A model generated the notes under the pieces. It saw only the letters and a list, made by a program, of their open reading frames with translations. It did not search any database and was not told the DNA's origin. Source: Rostrohypoxylon terebratum (Eukaryota > Ascomycota > Sordariomycetes > Xylariales > Hypoxylaceae). Taken from it: a DNA stretch of 64,000 bases. Position numbers and translations under genes: made by a program. This document shows, piece by piece, positions 11,201 through 23,730 of the stretch. How positions within the stretch are numbered: position 1 is the stretch's first letter; the number at the start of each line of letters is the position of its first letter. The stretch spans positions 1-64,000 of the forward strand of contig MU385992.1 of assembly GCA_022497145.1 (NCBI GenBank), in the 5' to 3' direction.

Positions 11201-14200
11201 AATGCCGCATGCCATGCGCTTGGCCTTCCAAGCATTTTCCCCGGCATTTTCCAGGGTGACGATATCGAAGACATCGTTGCTCTCCACTGCATGCTGTTGT
11301 CGTTACAAATTGCGAGTGCTAAGTCCTGGATAGATTCCGGGCTAGAGGTGGACACCGTGATAGGACATAGCTTTGGCCAACTCACAGCACTCTGTATCGC
11401 CGGTTCTATTTCCTTAGAAGACACATTCCGCCTCATCTCTGGAAGAGCTCGCATTATACGAGATAAATGGAACACGGAAAGTGGAGCAATGCTATCAGTG
11501 GAATGTGACAAAGGAGAAATCGAATATGTGATACAGCGATTGAATGCGATGAACGACTGTCGCGTGGACATTGCTTGCTATAATGGCCCTCGGAGCTTTG
11601 TCCTTGCCGGAGATTCGCAGTCGATCAATAAGGCCGAAGAAGAATGTTCATCCTTCAAGAAGACCCGGCTTCAGAACACCCACGCTTACCACTCTTACGT
11701 TGCCGATGGCATACTATCTGATTTGAAGGAATTGGCCGAATCAATCACCATACGATCCCCTCGTATTCGCGTGGAGACTTGTTCTTCAGGGGATAGTTGG
11801 TCACGCTACACCGTGGATGAGGTGGTTCAACATACCCGGCAGCCAGTGTACTTCGCTGACGCGGTAGAAAGGATCGCTGCTCGTCTTCCTTCCGCTGTAT
11901 GGCTAGAAGCAGGATCGGCTTCGCCCATCATCCCCATGGCACGCCGTATAATACCCAAGACTGATAGATCTGATGTTTTCATACCTACAGAATTGGGAAG
12001 CACGACTGCGATAGCTAATCTTGCGAACGCTACATGCCAGCTATGGAAGGCCGGATTAGCAACACAATATTGGGCATTCCATCAATCCTCAGCTTTGCGC
12101 TACAGCAGAATCAATCTCCCGCCTTATCAGTTTGACAAGACGAGTCACTGGATCGAGTATAAGCCTAGATCGAAAGCTGGATTCAGCGAAGTCCAAACCG
12201 TGACTATTAGACCATCCGATCTTGTGAGCATTCTGAAAAGCAACGCCAAGGGTGACCATCTGTTCTCAGTCGATACCTCCAACGTGACTTTCCAACTGGC
12301 TGGTCAAGGCCATGCAGTCACGGGCCAAAGCCTTTGCCCAGCATCCATGTATGTCGAATTGGCGGTTAGATGTGCTACATTACTTCTTGGTGCAGCGCAC
12401 GCAACGAAGGCGATACCTCATGTTGAGGGTTTGACTATGTCGGCGCCTCTTGGGCTTGGTGCCGGAAATTCCGTGTTTATACGCCTTCGCAATGTCACAC
12501 GGACGACTTGGGGTTTCGCCATATTCAGCCGGTCACTCGCTAATGGAGACGCAGAAGGGAGTGAAACCGAACATGCTCAAGGAACTATAAGCTGTGCCCC
12601 TGAAGATGACGCCGTGGCAGAGAGCCGGCTGAAGTTATTGCGAAGACTCGTTAAAAGTTCTCGTGCTGATCGAATTAGGAAATTGCCCTCGGCAACTGGA
12701 GTGAGCGGCGCGATGGTCTATAAGCTGTTCTCAGACGTCGTCGACTATGCAAGCTACTACCGTGGAGTCCAAAACTTATCAGCAGTCGATAATGAAGCTG
12801 TCGGCCTAGTCACAATTCCAATGAACCAGCCTCACGGTATGGACGCCGGAATATGTGACCCGATTTCTCTGGATAACTTCCTCCAAGTTGCGGGTATTCA
12901 TGTGAACTGCTTATCCCCGCGAAAGGAAGAGGAGGTCTTCATGTGTACGGCAGTTGAAGAAGTTATCTTCTCCGCTTCCTTCATGACAAATAGAGCCCCT
13001 TCTCGTTCATGGACTGTCTACACTCGTTATGAGGCAGGATCAAATTCCAGTATCTCAAATGATATATTCGTTTGTGATACAGTCTCAAAGGAATTGGTCG
13101 TAGCCATCATGGGCGCGACTTTCAGGAGTGTTCCATTCAAGTCCTTATCCAGAAGCCTCAGCAGACTTAACAACAATGCGCCTCACACGAACCCCATACC
13201 AATCGTTATCGCGAGAAGCCCACAAATTAGCGACAGTGATAGCGACGACGCGGACTCGGAGTACCAGAAGGGTTACACTCCGCTAACTGAATACGAAGAT
13301 GAGAGGCAACCTACCAAGCAAGAATATTTCTCACACGAGCAGTCTGCATTGGAATCGGGTCTCCAGTCGCTCAAGATTTACCAACAGTCTACGGAAGAGT
13401 CCACTGAATCTTCGGACATCGTCCGAAAAGTGCGCGAGATGTTCAGCGCCATAATAGAGATTCCCTTGGAGGAGGTTGAGCCCTCGTCGAAATTAGACGA
13501 CCTTGGTATCGACTCATTGCTAGTGACTGAGGTTTTGGTGGAAATCCAGAGTCGATTCCACGTGAATATCACGCAGGCACAATTTCAAGAATGCACAGAT
13601 GTGCTTGATGTTGCCCGTTTCATCCAACCTGTCGAGAAGACTCAAAAACCTGAGCCTCCTACCAAAACCTCTAGCGTGAAGCAGAGTGCGACAGACAAGT
13701 TCGTCAACAGCACATCGAATTCCACAAGTCTGCCTATCGCCGATAACCTGAAACAGGCTGGAAAGAAACTCGCAATCGTGAGCCGTAATTGTTTTGTTGA
13801 AGCAAAACCCTCGTATGACCAGCACGCAGAAACCACGGGGTTTAAGGGTTTCAACACAGAGGTTTTCCCCTTACAGTCTGAGCTCGTCGTTCAGTATGTC
13901 TTAGCTGCCTTCGCTTCCCTGGGTTGTTCGGTACCAGACCTAAAGTCTGGGGCCGTGGTACCTATGATCAAATATGATCCGAAACATAACAAGGTCGTCC
14001 CCCAATTATACAGCATATTGGAAGTTGCCGGCCTCCTGAAGAGAGGAGAGGATGGTGTGTTGCGTCGTACCGATATGCCAATCAAAATGGTCCCCACCCT
14101 TCCGCTACACGAGGAAATGTTGAAGTCATTCCCAAAACACGCCTCCGAGACGAAACTACTTTACACAACGGGCCATAGGTTGGCCGATTGTCTCTCGGGG

Positions 14201-16029
14201 GCCGCCGACCCCATTGCTCTGCTGTTCGGCGACGCGAATGCACGAGCTCTTCTTACAGACGTATACACGAACGCACCCATGTTCAAAACAGGGACTCTTC
14301 TCCTTTCTCAATACCTAACATCTATCCTACGGAGCTTCAAAGGAGGCCGAGAGCTTAGAATCCTCGAGCTTGGCGCTGGCACAGGCGGTACAACTAAATA
14401 CCTGGTTGAGAAGTTGACCGAGCTCGGACCTGAATACAAGTTCTCGTACACATTTACCGATCTTTCATCCTCCCTTGTCGCTACCGCCCGGCGAAAGTTT
14501 TCCAAGTGGTCTTTTATGCGGTATGCTGTCGTCGATATCGAAAAGGACCCGAACCCGCAATCGCTAGGCGCCTACGACATCATTATCTCAACTAATTGTA
14601 TACACGCGACAAAGAGCTTGGTCAATTCGACTACCAATATTCGCAAGATGCTAAGCCCGGATGGAATATTGTGCTTAGTAGAACTAACGCGGAATCTGTT
14701 CTGGTTCGATCTTGTCTTCGGTCTACTAGAGGGCTGGTGGCTGTTTAACGATGGACGTAAGCATGCGCTCGCAAGAGAATCACTTTGGGAGAAGGACTTG
14801 ACAGCTGCTGGATTTAACTGGGTCGACTGGAGCGATACACCGGCTTCCGAATCGCATATCCTAAGGGTTATCACGGCATCTCTGTATGCTGTTGATGCTA
14901 AGCCGACAAGTGGCCTTCCTAATAGCGCATTGCCGCTCAAAGAGACCGTCACTTATAAGGAAGTAGATGGGCTGGAACTCCAAGCAGATATATACTATCC
15001 TCTCGAGGCAGTCGATTCTGGGAAAACTCTTCCTGTAGGTGAGAATGCTGAATACCCCACAGCCAACTTCGGATACGGTGCTAACATAATACTCCAGCAT
15101 TAATGATTCACGGCGGCGGCCATGTTATGTTATCGAGGAACGATATTCGGCCGAAGCAAACGAACACGCTCATCAAAAGCGGTTTCCTCCCTATTAGCAT
15201 TGATTATCGACTCTGTCCCGAAGTGACACTACAGGAGGGTCCTATGTTGGACGCTGCCGATGCACTGTCTTGGATACGTAACGTTCTTCCGAAGCTGACG
15301 CTCTCAAGGCGAGACGTTCACGTAGATGCGAAAAGAGTGGTAGCTGTGGGTTGGTCCAGTGGGGGGCACCTAGCCATGAGTTTGGCTTGGACCTCTGCTA
15401 CACGCCAAATTGAACCTCCGTCGGCTATTCTGGCATTTTACAGCCCGTCAGACTACGAAGACTCCTTTTGGACCGAACCCAACGTACCAGCAGGCTCCAG
15501 AGTTATGAACGGAGCCACAACATATGAGTTAGACGACCAGGTTTGGACAGGTATTTCCGATCACGCCATTGTCGCTTATAACCCTCCACCTACGAAACGC
15601 GCACTAGGCGGCTGGCTGGCGCCCACGGATCCCCGAAGCCGCCTTGCATTGTACATGAATTGGCACGGGCGCACGCTTCACACGATACTCGGCGGGCTGG
15701 ACAAGAACAACAGAAAAGAACCGGAATTTCCAGCGACTGAGCTGATCAAGGCTGTTAGTCCATTGGCGCAAGCTAGAGCTGGGAAATACGCCACGCCGAC
15801 GTTCCTCATCCATCCTCGCGAGGACGACCTAGTCCCTTGGCAGCAGGCCGAACGCACATGGCAGGCTCTCCGGGCCACGGGGACGGAAGCACAACTGCGG
15901 ATCGTGGAGAACGTTCCACACCTATTTGATTTATACCCCGAGCATCAGAGCAACGAAGTCCTGGCAAGAACCGTTGCTGATGGATACGAATTTCTGTGCC
16001 AGCATGTTGGTTTGAAGATGGGAGATTGA
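8287..16029 (+). CDS. Non-reducing polyketide synthase, SAT-KS-AT-PT-ACP-CMeT-TE
   Basis: An iterative type I PKS that builds a C-methylated aromatic polyketide. Exons 8287-8913, 8984-9970, 10029-11135, 11192-15038 and 15098-16029 give 2499 aa. Domains and catalytic residues: SAT with Cys135 in 'GFCIGF'; KS from about 361 with Cys526 in 'DTACSSS' and both His motifs ('VEAHGTGTP', 'SIGHTEAASG'); AT Ser967 in 'GHSFGQ'; product template His1281 and Asp1468; ACP Ser1682 in 'LGIDSLL'; C-methyltransferase with 'ILELGAGTGGTT' near 1962; C-terminal alpha/beta-hydrolase TE with Ser2276 in 'GWSSGGH'. No KR, DH or ER is seen. This order and length match fungal synthases of 5-methylorsellinate or 3,5-dimethylorsellinate (MpaC- and AusA-type). 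The exact product is inferred, not proven. All active sites look intact. It is the core gene of the cluster. Confidence 0.96.
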
Positions 16030-16604
16030 ACGATATTACCAAGGAATGAGGAGGTTTCTACTTGGATTCAACTAGCATTCTTTGATTTTCATATTGATCG
16101 ACTGTAAGAACGGTGTTTGATAAGTAAGTTCTTGTATAGAATGCCATATATAGGTAGATAATAGGATGGTTTTAGAACATGTCCGGAATTTAACTGACAA
16201 CTTTGGAAGTGGGTTGTAGTGAAAATGTTCTCACTCAAAGTCATTACCTAGTAAGCAAGTGCTTATCACATACTGATCCCATAGAATGACCTTTTAAATA
16301 AAGCCTCGAGGGATTATATAAGTAGGAAAATTCACTGATGCGCAAATACAGCTTTGAGAGGTTTCATTGGCGCAAGGAGATGAAGTACTTATAGAACATG
16401 ATAGGTACATGCCTGACATAGCCACAAGAGCACTGATCATCTGATGGTGGCTTTGGTGCCCAAGGCATTTCCCCTCCCCTTCCTTGCCTACCTGGTCGTA
16501 GGTATTCTTTCCCTCTTCATTGATTTCAACCCAACCCGTCCTGCTAGAAGGTCCTGTGTCATATAATCACGCCTACAAAACACCTTTCAACTATATTGGA
16601 TATT
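16030..16604. other. Intergenic region between PKS and NLR
   Basis: It is AT-rich and without a recognisable gene. It probably contains the PKS 3' UTR and the NLR promoter. Confidence 0.4.
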
Positions 16605-19600
16605 ATGCGCGACCACTTTGGTCGCGATGAACAGGATGGGAAAAGGAAAGATAGGTCAGTTGATCTGTTATCTATTCCTTTCCGCTGAAATGATGCGGAG
16701 TACCCTATTGACTATATGCGTATTACACAGATATGTTACAGCGTTAGAACTTTTCACGTCCGCGTATAGGTCTTTCCAGGACATCATGCCCGAAGAAGAG
16801 TACTCAACATTTGCCAATTTTAAGGACACAGACTCGTTAATGAAAGACATTCGGGCACAAATAGATAGAAGTCCTGCGCAGACTCGTCTCCATTTCTGTT
16901 GCAAGAAGATTAACAGCTTTGCCGAGAAATGGGAGCCATTTCTGGGGATTACTGACCTTTTTGTCAGCTCTCACCCTGATATCGCCGCAATAGCTTGGGG
17001 TAGCGTGAGACTCGTTTTCAAGGTAAACAAAGCCCAATTTCTGGTAATAGCAGTTCACCATGTATCTGACCAAGTGACAATATATCCAGCTATGTGGTCA
17101 TTATGTCGCTTTCTTCGAGAAATTGGCCGAAATGTTCGAACGCATCTCTATGAGACTACCATATTTCGCACATCACATCGCCCATTTCCGCGAGAGGAAG
17201 AAACGACAACCAGAAATTGAAAGGCATTCAAATATAGCACATCACTTGGCTTGCATGTACGAATGCATTATCCAGTTTTGCAAGGAAGCCTGTCATGTCT
17301 TCACTAAGAAAAGGACGGTTATATTCGGGCGCGGCCCCACCATCGAACTGTTATGGAAACCTTTTGATGCAAAGTTCTCTGACGTGATTTCCCGCCTTGA
17401 ACAATGCACAGAGAGATACCAGCTAGAGTTAGACTTAGCTGATAGGGAAGAGCTTATGGGGCATTACCAAAAGTTTGATCAATTCCTTCTCGATGCCCAG
17501 AGGGATAACGATCGCCGTCAAAGTCAACATCGGGAACAGAAGACACGCAGTCTACATGAACAAGTTCGCTGTATCAAAACTTGGATTGATGCCCCAGATT
17601 ACATGTCAATCTTTGAGCAGAAAGCACCATTGAACGCATCGGGGAAGAAGTCATGGTTTCTTGAAGATGATCAATACAAAACATGGCGTCAGTCTTGGAT
17701 TCAACTAGACAATAATGGTGGAGAGACGTTGCCCATAGCTCCACCTGCCTCTGGGACCCTTTGTGTTTACGGTCCTCCAGGGTATGGCAAGACAGTTCTA
17801 TCCACTATAGCGATTCAAGATTTGACTTCAGAGGAGAGCACAATTCCAAACACCACTTCACGAAAAGTAGCTTTTTTCCATTTTAATAAGCTCAATGAGC
17901 TTTCCAAGAAGCCGTTTCACGCAATGCGAGCCGTTCTGATTCAACTACTTCATAAAAGCCCTGATGACAGGAAACTTGTAGATGCTGCAAGTATCTTAAT
18001 GGACGTCACTGGATCTGGACAACAAAATGCGTCGGAGCTAGAGGTTGCATCACTTCTGGAGCTCTTCTTCAACTGGCATCCTTCAACGGCTCTTATATTT
18101 GACGGTGTCGATGAGTGTTCTGACCCCCCCATGTTTCTCAATCAACTCCACACACTTTGCTCTTTGAGCCGATGCAAAATTCTCCTATTCAGCAGGCCAA
18201 ATCTAGCCCTGCCTATGGTCTTACGTCACACATGCCAACAACTTAATCTCCAGCATGGCGCCAACCATCACGATATTCGTTCGTTTGTTCAACCTCGATT
18301 GGAAGCCCTGGTAAGATTTGGTGATCTACCACCACTTGATGTAATTTCAGCCACGAAAGAAATAGCCGACCGATCAAACTCTCTCTTCCTTTGGGCTAAA
18401 CTCATGATGGATTATCTAGACAGTCCAGCGCTCTCGCAGAGGGATCGCCTAAGTGCTATAAGCCGCTTGGAAATGCTCGAGGGATTAGAGCCCTTATTCA
18501 CCGAGATCTTGGAAATGATAAAACGAAAGTATAAGCAGGAGATCAACACGGCATATATGACCTTCAGCTGGATACTAGTAGCACGTCAACCACTAAAATT
18601 GCTCGAGCTTCAAACAGGCTTAGCAATAAAATTGAACAGAAGAACCGTACCCGAATCTGACTATATAAGAGATTTCCGTCGATCTATTATCCGAATATGT
18701 GGAGCCCTGGTCGAGGTCCGCGGCGATTCCACTGTACATTTCATACACTTGTCTGTCAGAGACTTTTTGACGAATCTCACTTCAACGACACCGAAAAACA
18801 TCAGTCGTCTGCTCATTCCCCTTCCTACCGTACGGATAATTATGGCAAGTTTATGTCTTGCATATATCATTCACAATGTTCCCAGAGGGCCGCTTAGTGG
18901 CTCAACGAGCGTCAAAGTTCATTTACCAGCTGTGGAATCACGCTTGCTGTTTTTGAAGCATGCGGTAGATTGGCCACATCACATTGCAAAAACATTAGAG
19001 ACCCCGAATGCACTAAAATCATCTCCGTTCAGAAACTTTCCTAGATTTTATTCCATAATCGAAACATTTCTTCAAACCAAGTCTATTATGACTGTCTGGT
19101 TAGAGTCTGTTTGGGCATTCGATAGAACGACGCGAATCTGTGAGGCGACAAAAAAGATACAGGGATATGCCTTAACTGCGAATATTGCCCGATTGGTGCC
19201 GGTCGGTGAGAAACTTGGCTCTTTAGTAGCTGACTTTGAATACTTGCGTCGAGAATGGAGTCATGTTCTAAACCATACTTCTGGAGAGATATGGGCCCCG
19301 AGTTCTACAAGTCTCCTTCGCTAATTGGAACGGTAGAGGGGGCTCTGATCCCAGTCTCACACGCTGCTGGAAATAGGGTGTCGGGGGGTCACTGCGACCA
19401 AAACCTCTATTATCCTGATATTCAGGAGAAACAATTATTAACACAGGTATCAGAAGATGGCACTGCCATTATCTCCGTCTCGCTCATCCCCGGAAAGTGA
19501 GTAAACCAACTTGATTTGCGTCATTCATTAAACCTGACAATTCGTAGGAAATATCTGGAGCACAAAGAATCTTTTCTCAGTCCGAGGACCTATGACTATC

Positions 19601-21521
19601 AATATTTAAAAATGGGTTGTAAATGCCAGGGTCAATTATGCTTGGTTAACGCCCTCAATGTTGAACCCGTTGCCGACCCGGGCATTCAACTGTATCTGAA
19701 TCCGGCTCAGCTTCGAAACAAGGCCAAAATGGCACATTCGCATTGTTTTTCTATTTGTTCCGACTGGAAAGCACATATTCATTACCAACCAATAGGCCCG
19801 CCTTCTTCAGAAACTAGGCACCATAAAGATATTCTCATCTGCCTCCCACCAGAGCAAATATTTCACATGCTGATGATGACATTTTATATCAGATGCAAGG
19901 GCAAAGAAACGTACATAATACCTGTAGCCGTTAGTCAAGATTTAAGCACTGTTGGATTGCTACATTGTGTTGTCAAACTGACGCCAAATGACTACATTCT
20001 TCAAAACCTTCAGCCATCTCATATTATGAATGCCAATAAGTTCTTCCTTGAGGGTCCCCTGTCTACTATAGGGCCTATGGAGAAATATCAAGAAGTGTAC
20101 TTCACACCAGACCTAGTACTTTCTACACTTGAGTTGAAAGAGAGCCATAGACGACGCGATATATGCCCCCAATATTCATTGCCGTCCAGAGGGGTTCCGG
20201 ATGGCGAAATATGGATGGGCATTACCTTTTCTAGGGATGGTAAATATTTGGCGGTAATTCGGCCAGTGTCAGGCTTTCTCTCTTATGCCTATTTGGCAAT
20301 GGCATTTTATCCTGGTGTTACACTATCATACAGTTACTGTTCTGTTGCGATATTTGAGAACTCGGTTACCGGTACAAACCAACCAAGCCAACTACACTAT
20401 GCCGAAATTTCAAACCTTGATGGCGGTGTGGGAACTGAGGAAAGTTATGTGGGTGGTGTGAGCAAACCCCTCGTTTTCCACCCATTGGCTCCTTACCTAG
20501 CCATAGCGACCAACAAACGGGTTCTTCTATGGAAATTTGATGACGCTGCGTCAAAACCCATATCCATCCTGAAAAAAGGATCGAACGATATGGCCTTTTC
20601 ACAAGACGGCTCTACAATTAGTGGCAGGCACCATTATTCCTCTGGAGGTGGAGGTATCAATAAAATTACCAAGACCCCCATCTTGCTTAAGATAGATTTT
20701 CAACTATGGAGTCAATGTGTCGCTACTACTTCCTATTTACCCCATATTGTTCAACATCATACCTCCTCTCAGAGTGGAAACAACTTTATTAATGGAGACT
20801 ACATTTCGAAGTCTGGTGTAGAAGGAAAAGCTGGCCCTAAGGAAGCTAAAAAGACAAGTAGTTGTTCACCACCAGAAGAACAGCAAGGTTATGAACAATT
20901 CGATAACAATGTAGTGACACGAACCAGTTTAGGGACAACTAGTTAGGCCATGAAACAAAAGTTTCCCAATGACCAGTTGGTCATTGTTCCCTAATTCCAT
21001 ATTATATGTGTTACCCCGCACTTGGTACGTAACATGTAGCGTTAGACATACACTCATCTAACACATTCCATGCACAGCCCGGATACTCTGGAGATTCAAA
21101 TGTCCTTGATCAGCAACCCCAAGCTATCCTTCCTTGGACAAATAGCGTCATTGATACTTCAGGAAAAGAAATGCAACCTCTTCTAGTAACCAAGGATAAA
21201 AGAAATGGAATGGTACTGATGGAGGCCGTGCTACCGGATGGCACAGTTAAGGCAGCCGATGTCCTCCGCATACCGAAGTTTGTTATGGAAGAGAGTTCAT
21301 ACGCAACCGTTGTTAATACTCCGAAAGAGTCGCCTTCTCTGATGGTTGTACTGAATAAGGCCGCAGAATCCACGTACATGTTTGGTCGTCAATCCAATGT
21401 TAACTTTCCGATCGTGGTTGAAAGGGAGAAAAGGAGCATTGCTACTTGGAGCACAAAACGTTCTCTAGACTGGCCCGATCACGAGAGCAACACCCCAAAA
21501 CGCCTCAAAGAACATGAATGA
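16605..21521 (+). pseudogene. NACHT-type NOD-like receptor, one frameshift
   Basis: A fungal STAND/NLR protein, a family linked to self/non-self recognition and heterokaryon incompatibility. The start at 16605 is chosen because exons 16605-16654, 16731-17022 and 17090 onward join in phase into the conserved N-terminal domain ('YVTALELFTSAYRSF', 'WEPFLGITDLFVSSHPDIAA'; the N-terminal region typical of fungal NLRs). The Walker A motif is 'GPPGYGKT' (about 342-349) and Walker B is 'LIFDGVDECSD' (about 449-459). Downstream come winged-helix-like and WD-like repeat regions ('GITFSRDGKYLAV', 'LLWKF'). A one-base loss in the GGG run at about 19293-19295 shifts the frame. The original frame stops at 19324, but homologous-looking sequence continues in the next frame, through an intron (19497-19547), to a last exon ending at 21521. 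It lies inside the cluster on the PKS strand. Confidence 0.8.
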
Positions 21522-22015
21522 CACGCCGAATCTGGTTCTCGTCGCGCTTCACCCATCCACCTTACATAAGGCCCCCTATTCACTCGACTACTTTTAGGGT
21601 GGTTTCTTTTGTCCGCGGTCCATCCAATTATCGTTTATTTTTCATTTAAACCTAGGTTCTCTGAATAAATGGCTAGAGAATAGCTCAATCGGTACACACA
21701 GACATTGTTGAAAATATTTTCATGATAACTGAAGTTGAATTTCAGCTTGATACACGTGGATACGTACGTGAAAATCTAGGCCTAGAAGTAACCTAAACCT
21801 TGAGGAGTGAACCGTACCTTGCAAATGTCCACCAAAACCAGTGAGTTTAGCGGGGTACGAAACCCCTAGTACGGGGTTTTCAGCGGGATCACAGCCCTTT
21901 TTACGGCGGGGTTTACTTGGATCTTCTCAGGTTCATAATTATCACATGAGATCATTCATTCGCGAACCACCCGGGGATATTCAGCATGCCATTTCTCTAC
22001 TATATCATAGTTCCC
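21522..22015. other. Intergenic region
   Basis: This lies between the 3' ends of the NLR (plus) and the hydrolase (minus). No gene was recognised. Confidence 0.4.
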
Positions 22016-23211
22016 TTAACTACTCTTCAAATTTGATCTATTTGCTAACTCGCCCTCGAGGCTAGATTCGTTTTCGCTATGCTGTGACGTGCGTAAAAAG
22101 TCCTTACAGAAGAGCCAACGTATTTTTGTCTTTACTTGGCTCGCTTTCCAGCTATTAATAGTCCTTGGGAATAACGGTATCGTGTCTCGCAAGGATAGGT
22201 CGTGAGCAATCAAGACGAGACAACTATCCGACGCGTCGAGCTCCTGAATTTTATGGACTGTCTCTGTGGCCGCATCGTGGTCGGGGAACATGAGAGGCGC
22301 TACAGTGAAGAAGGGCTCATTAGGACGAGCCAGATGCTGGAGAAGTTCACCAGGGCACTGTGCCGGACCTGCCAATACCCCGTTCAAACTAGTTGAAGAA
22401 GGCATTGGCAAGTAGTCACTTGGTCGGAGCACGCCTGGGTGGTGACAGGCATCGGCTCCCATGAAGACGAAAGTTGGCTCGTCAGCTGTTGTTCGCGCAA
22501 GAGCACATAGGTGACCAACTGCGTGTCCAGGCGCATCTAGAAGATAGAAGGACCCGTCGCCGAAGAAATCCATAGCGTCGAAGCGACCAATCTTAAGGCC
22601 GGCCTCGAAGGCGATCTCGCGAACTACGCGACCCTTAGCGTCACTGTCGAGTACCGCACCGTCGGGGTTCGTCGGCCAACCGGGCCAAGACGCAGCTCGA
22701 ACGCCGGGTCCGACAATTAAATCGGTGGTAGGAGGGAATCGAGACATATCTCCGACATGATCAAAGTGGTTATGAGACCAGATGACAGCGCCAATGTCAG
22801 TGCTGCGGATACCGAGGTCGCTAGTATCTTCATCTAATATGGACGACACATCCGTGCCAGGAGTAACGGTCGTCGTAGCTTTGATAATTGACACTATCTT
22901 GGGTGCATAGTTCTCCCAGTCTGTCCGAACGCCAAGGTCGAATACCACATGCTGCCTTCCATGCGAAACTAGGAAACAATAGACTGGAGCATGAAGGCCG
23001 GTGAATCCCTCAATCGGTGGCTGCCAAAAGAGGGAAGGATTAAGGTGGAGGAGAGTGCCGCTGCTTTCACGTTAATTTCTTTTCTTCTCCCTAAAGCTCT
23101 TGATATTGGCTTCGTAGCTTACGTATCGATGACCCTGACGTCTACTGTATACGGGGAGTCTGGTATCTGTAGTACTGGCGGGGGTTTCGGGATTGCTGTG
23201 TTAGCCACCAT
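22016..23211 (-). CDS. Metallo-beta-lactamase-fold hydrolase (lactonase/thioesterase-like)
   Basis: A soluble metal-dependent hydrolase. Exons 23123-23211 and 22016-23060 give 377 aa. Splicing 23061-23122 is needed to link the N-terminal 'VDVRVIDTG' to 'PPIEGFTGLHAPVYCFLV'. The metal-binding motif HxHxDH reads 'SHNHFDHVGD'. Further ligands fit 'DAPGHAVGH', 'GADACHHPG' and 'FPDHDAA'. The core contains 'VFDLGVRTDWENYAP', typical of a fungal subgroup resembling N-acyl-homoserine lactonases. In other clusters MBL proteins release products from TE-less PKSs. Here the PKS has its own TE, so lactone or ester hydrolysis of an intermediate is equally possible. It is divergent from the prenyltransferase gene. 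Confidence 0.9.
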
Positions 23212-23730
23212 CTCGTTTACGGTAAGCAAGTCAAGCCTTGCCCATGCCACCATTAGCTGTTCGTGATCATGAACGGTTTCTAGTGAATGTTCTCAATTTC
23301 TTATTTGTGCTATGACTAGGTAGCTGTTGGTAAGTTACTCGGTGTCGACCGGGGCTGTACCGGGATGACAGGAGCCGGCTTACGACACCGATCGAATTAT
23401 GAGGACTGTGATTGAACAACTCGGTTCCCAGTTGCGAATCTAAAAATAACGTTGCGCAAAAGATAAAGGGGTCTCTTCTTGAGTGCTTTGATTGGACTTT
23501 CTAAGTAGCTGAGTATATGTTAATACTCAGTGGTTTACTCTTTGTCGAATCTGCTTGCTGAAGAGTTGCTTATGTAAGCTAACACGAGAGGAGCTGGTCT
23601 CTATAATCAACGATCTCTCCTATGGAAAAGTGACAATCGCTAATTTACATCGCAGGATAAGGATTCGTATATTGGATCTACCTGGAAGAGTATACTATTC
23701 TTTTTGCACAATATTCAAACATCCGTGATC
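23212..23730. promoter_or_regulatory. Divergent promoter of MBL hydrolase and prenyltransferase
   Basis: This 519-bp region contains CGG-TGTCGA-CCG at 23340-23351, nested in a larger perfect 9-bp inverted repeat (TCGGTGTCG at 23339-23347 and CGACACCGA at 23383-23391). Several further CGG/CCG triplets lie between the arms. It is probably a zinc-cluster regulator binding region. Confidence 0.5.

Noticed and set aside
8287..16029. Hybrid PKS-NRPS or reducing PKS
   Set aside because: No condensation or adenylation motifs and no KR, DH or ER motifs are present. The C-terminal part is an alpha/beta hydrolase.
19290..19330. An intron to explain the NLR frame change
   Set aside because: No acceptable GT donor and AG acceptor pair is present at a fungal intron length near the break.
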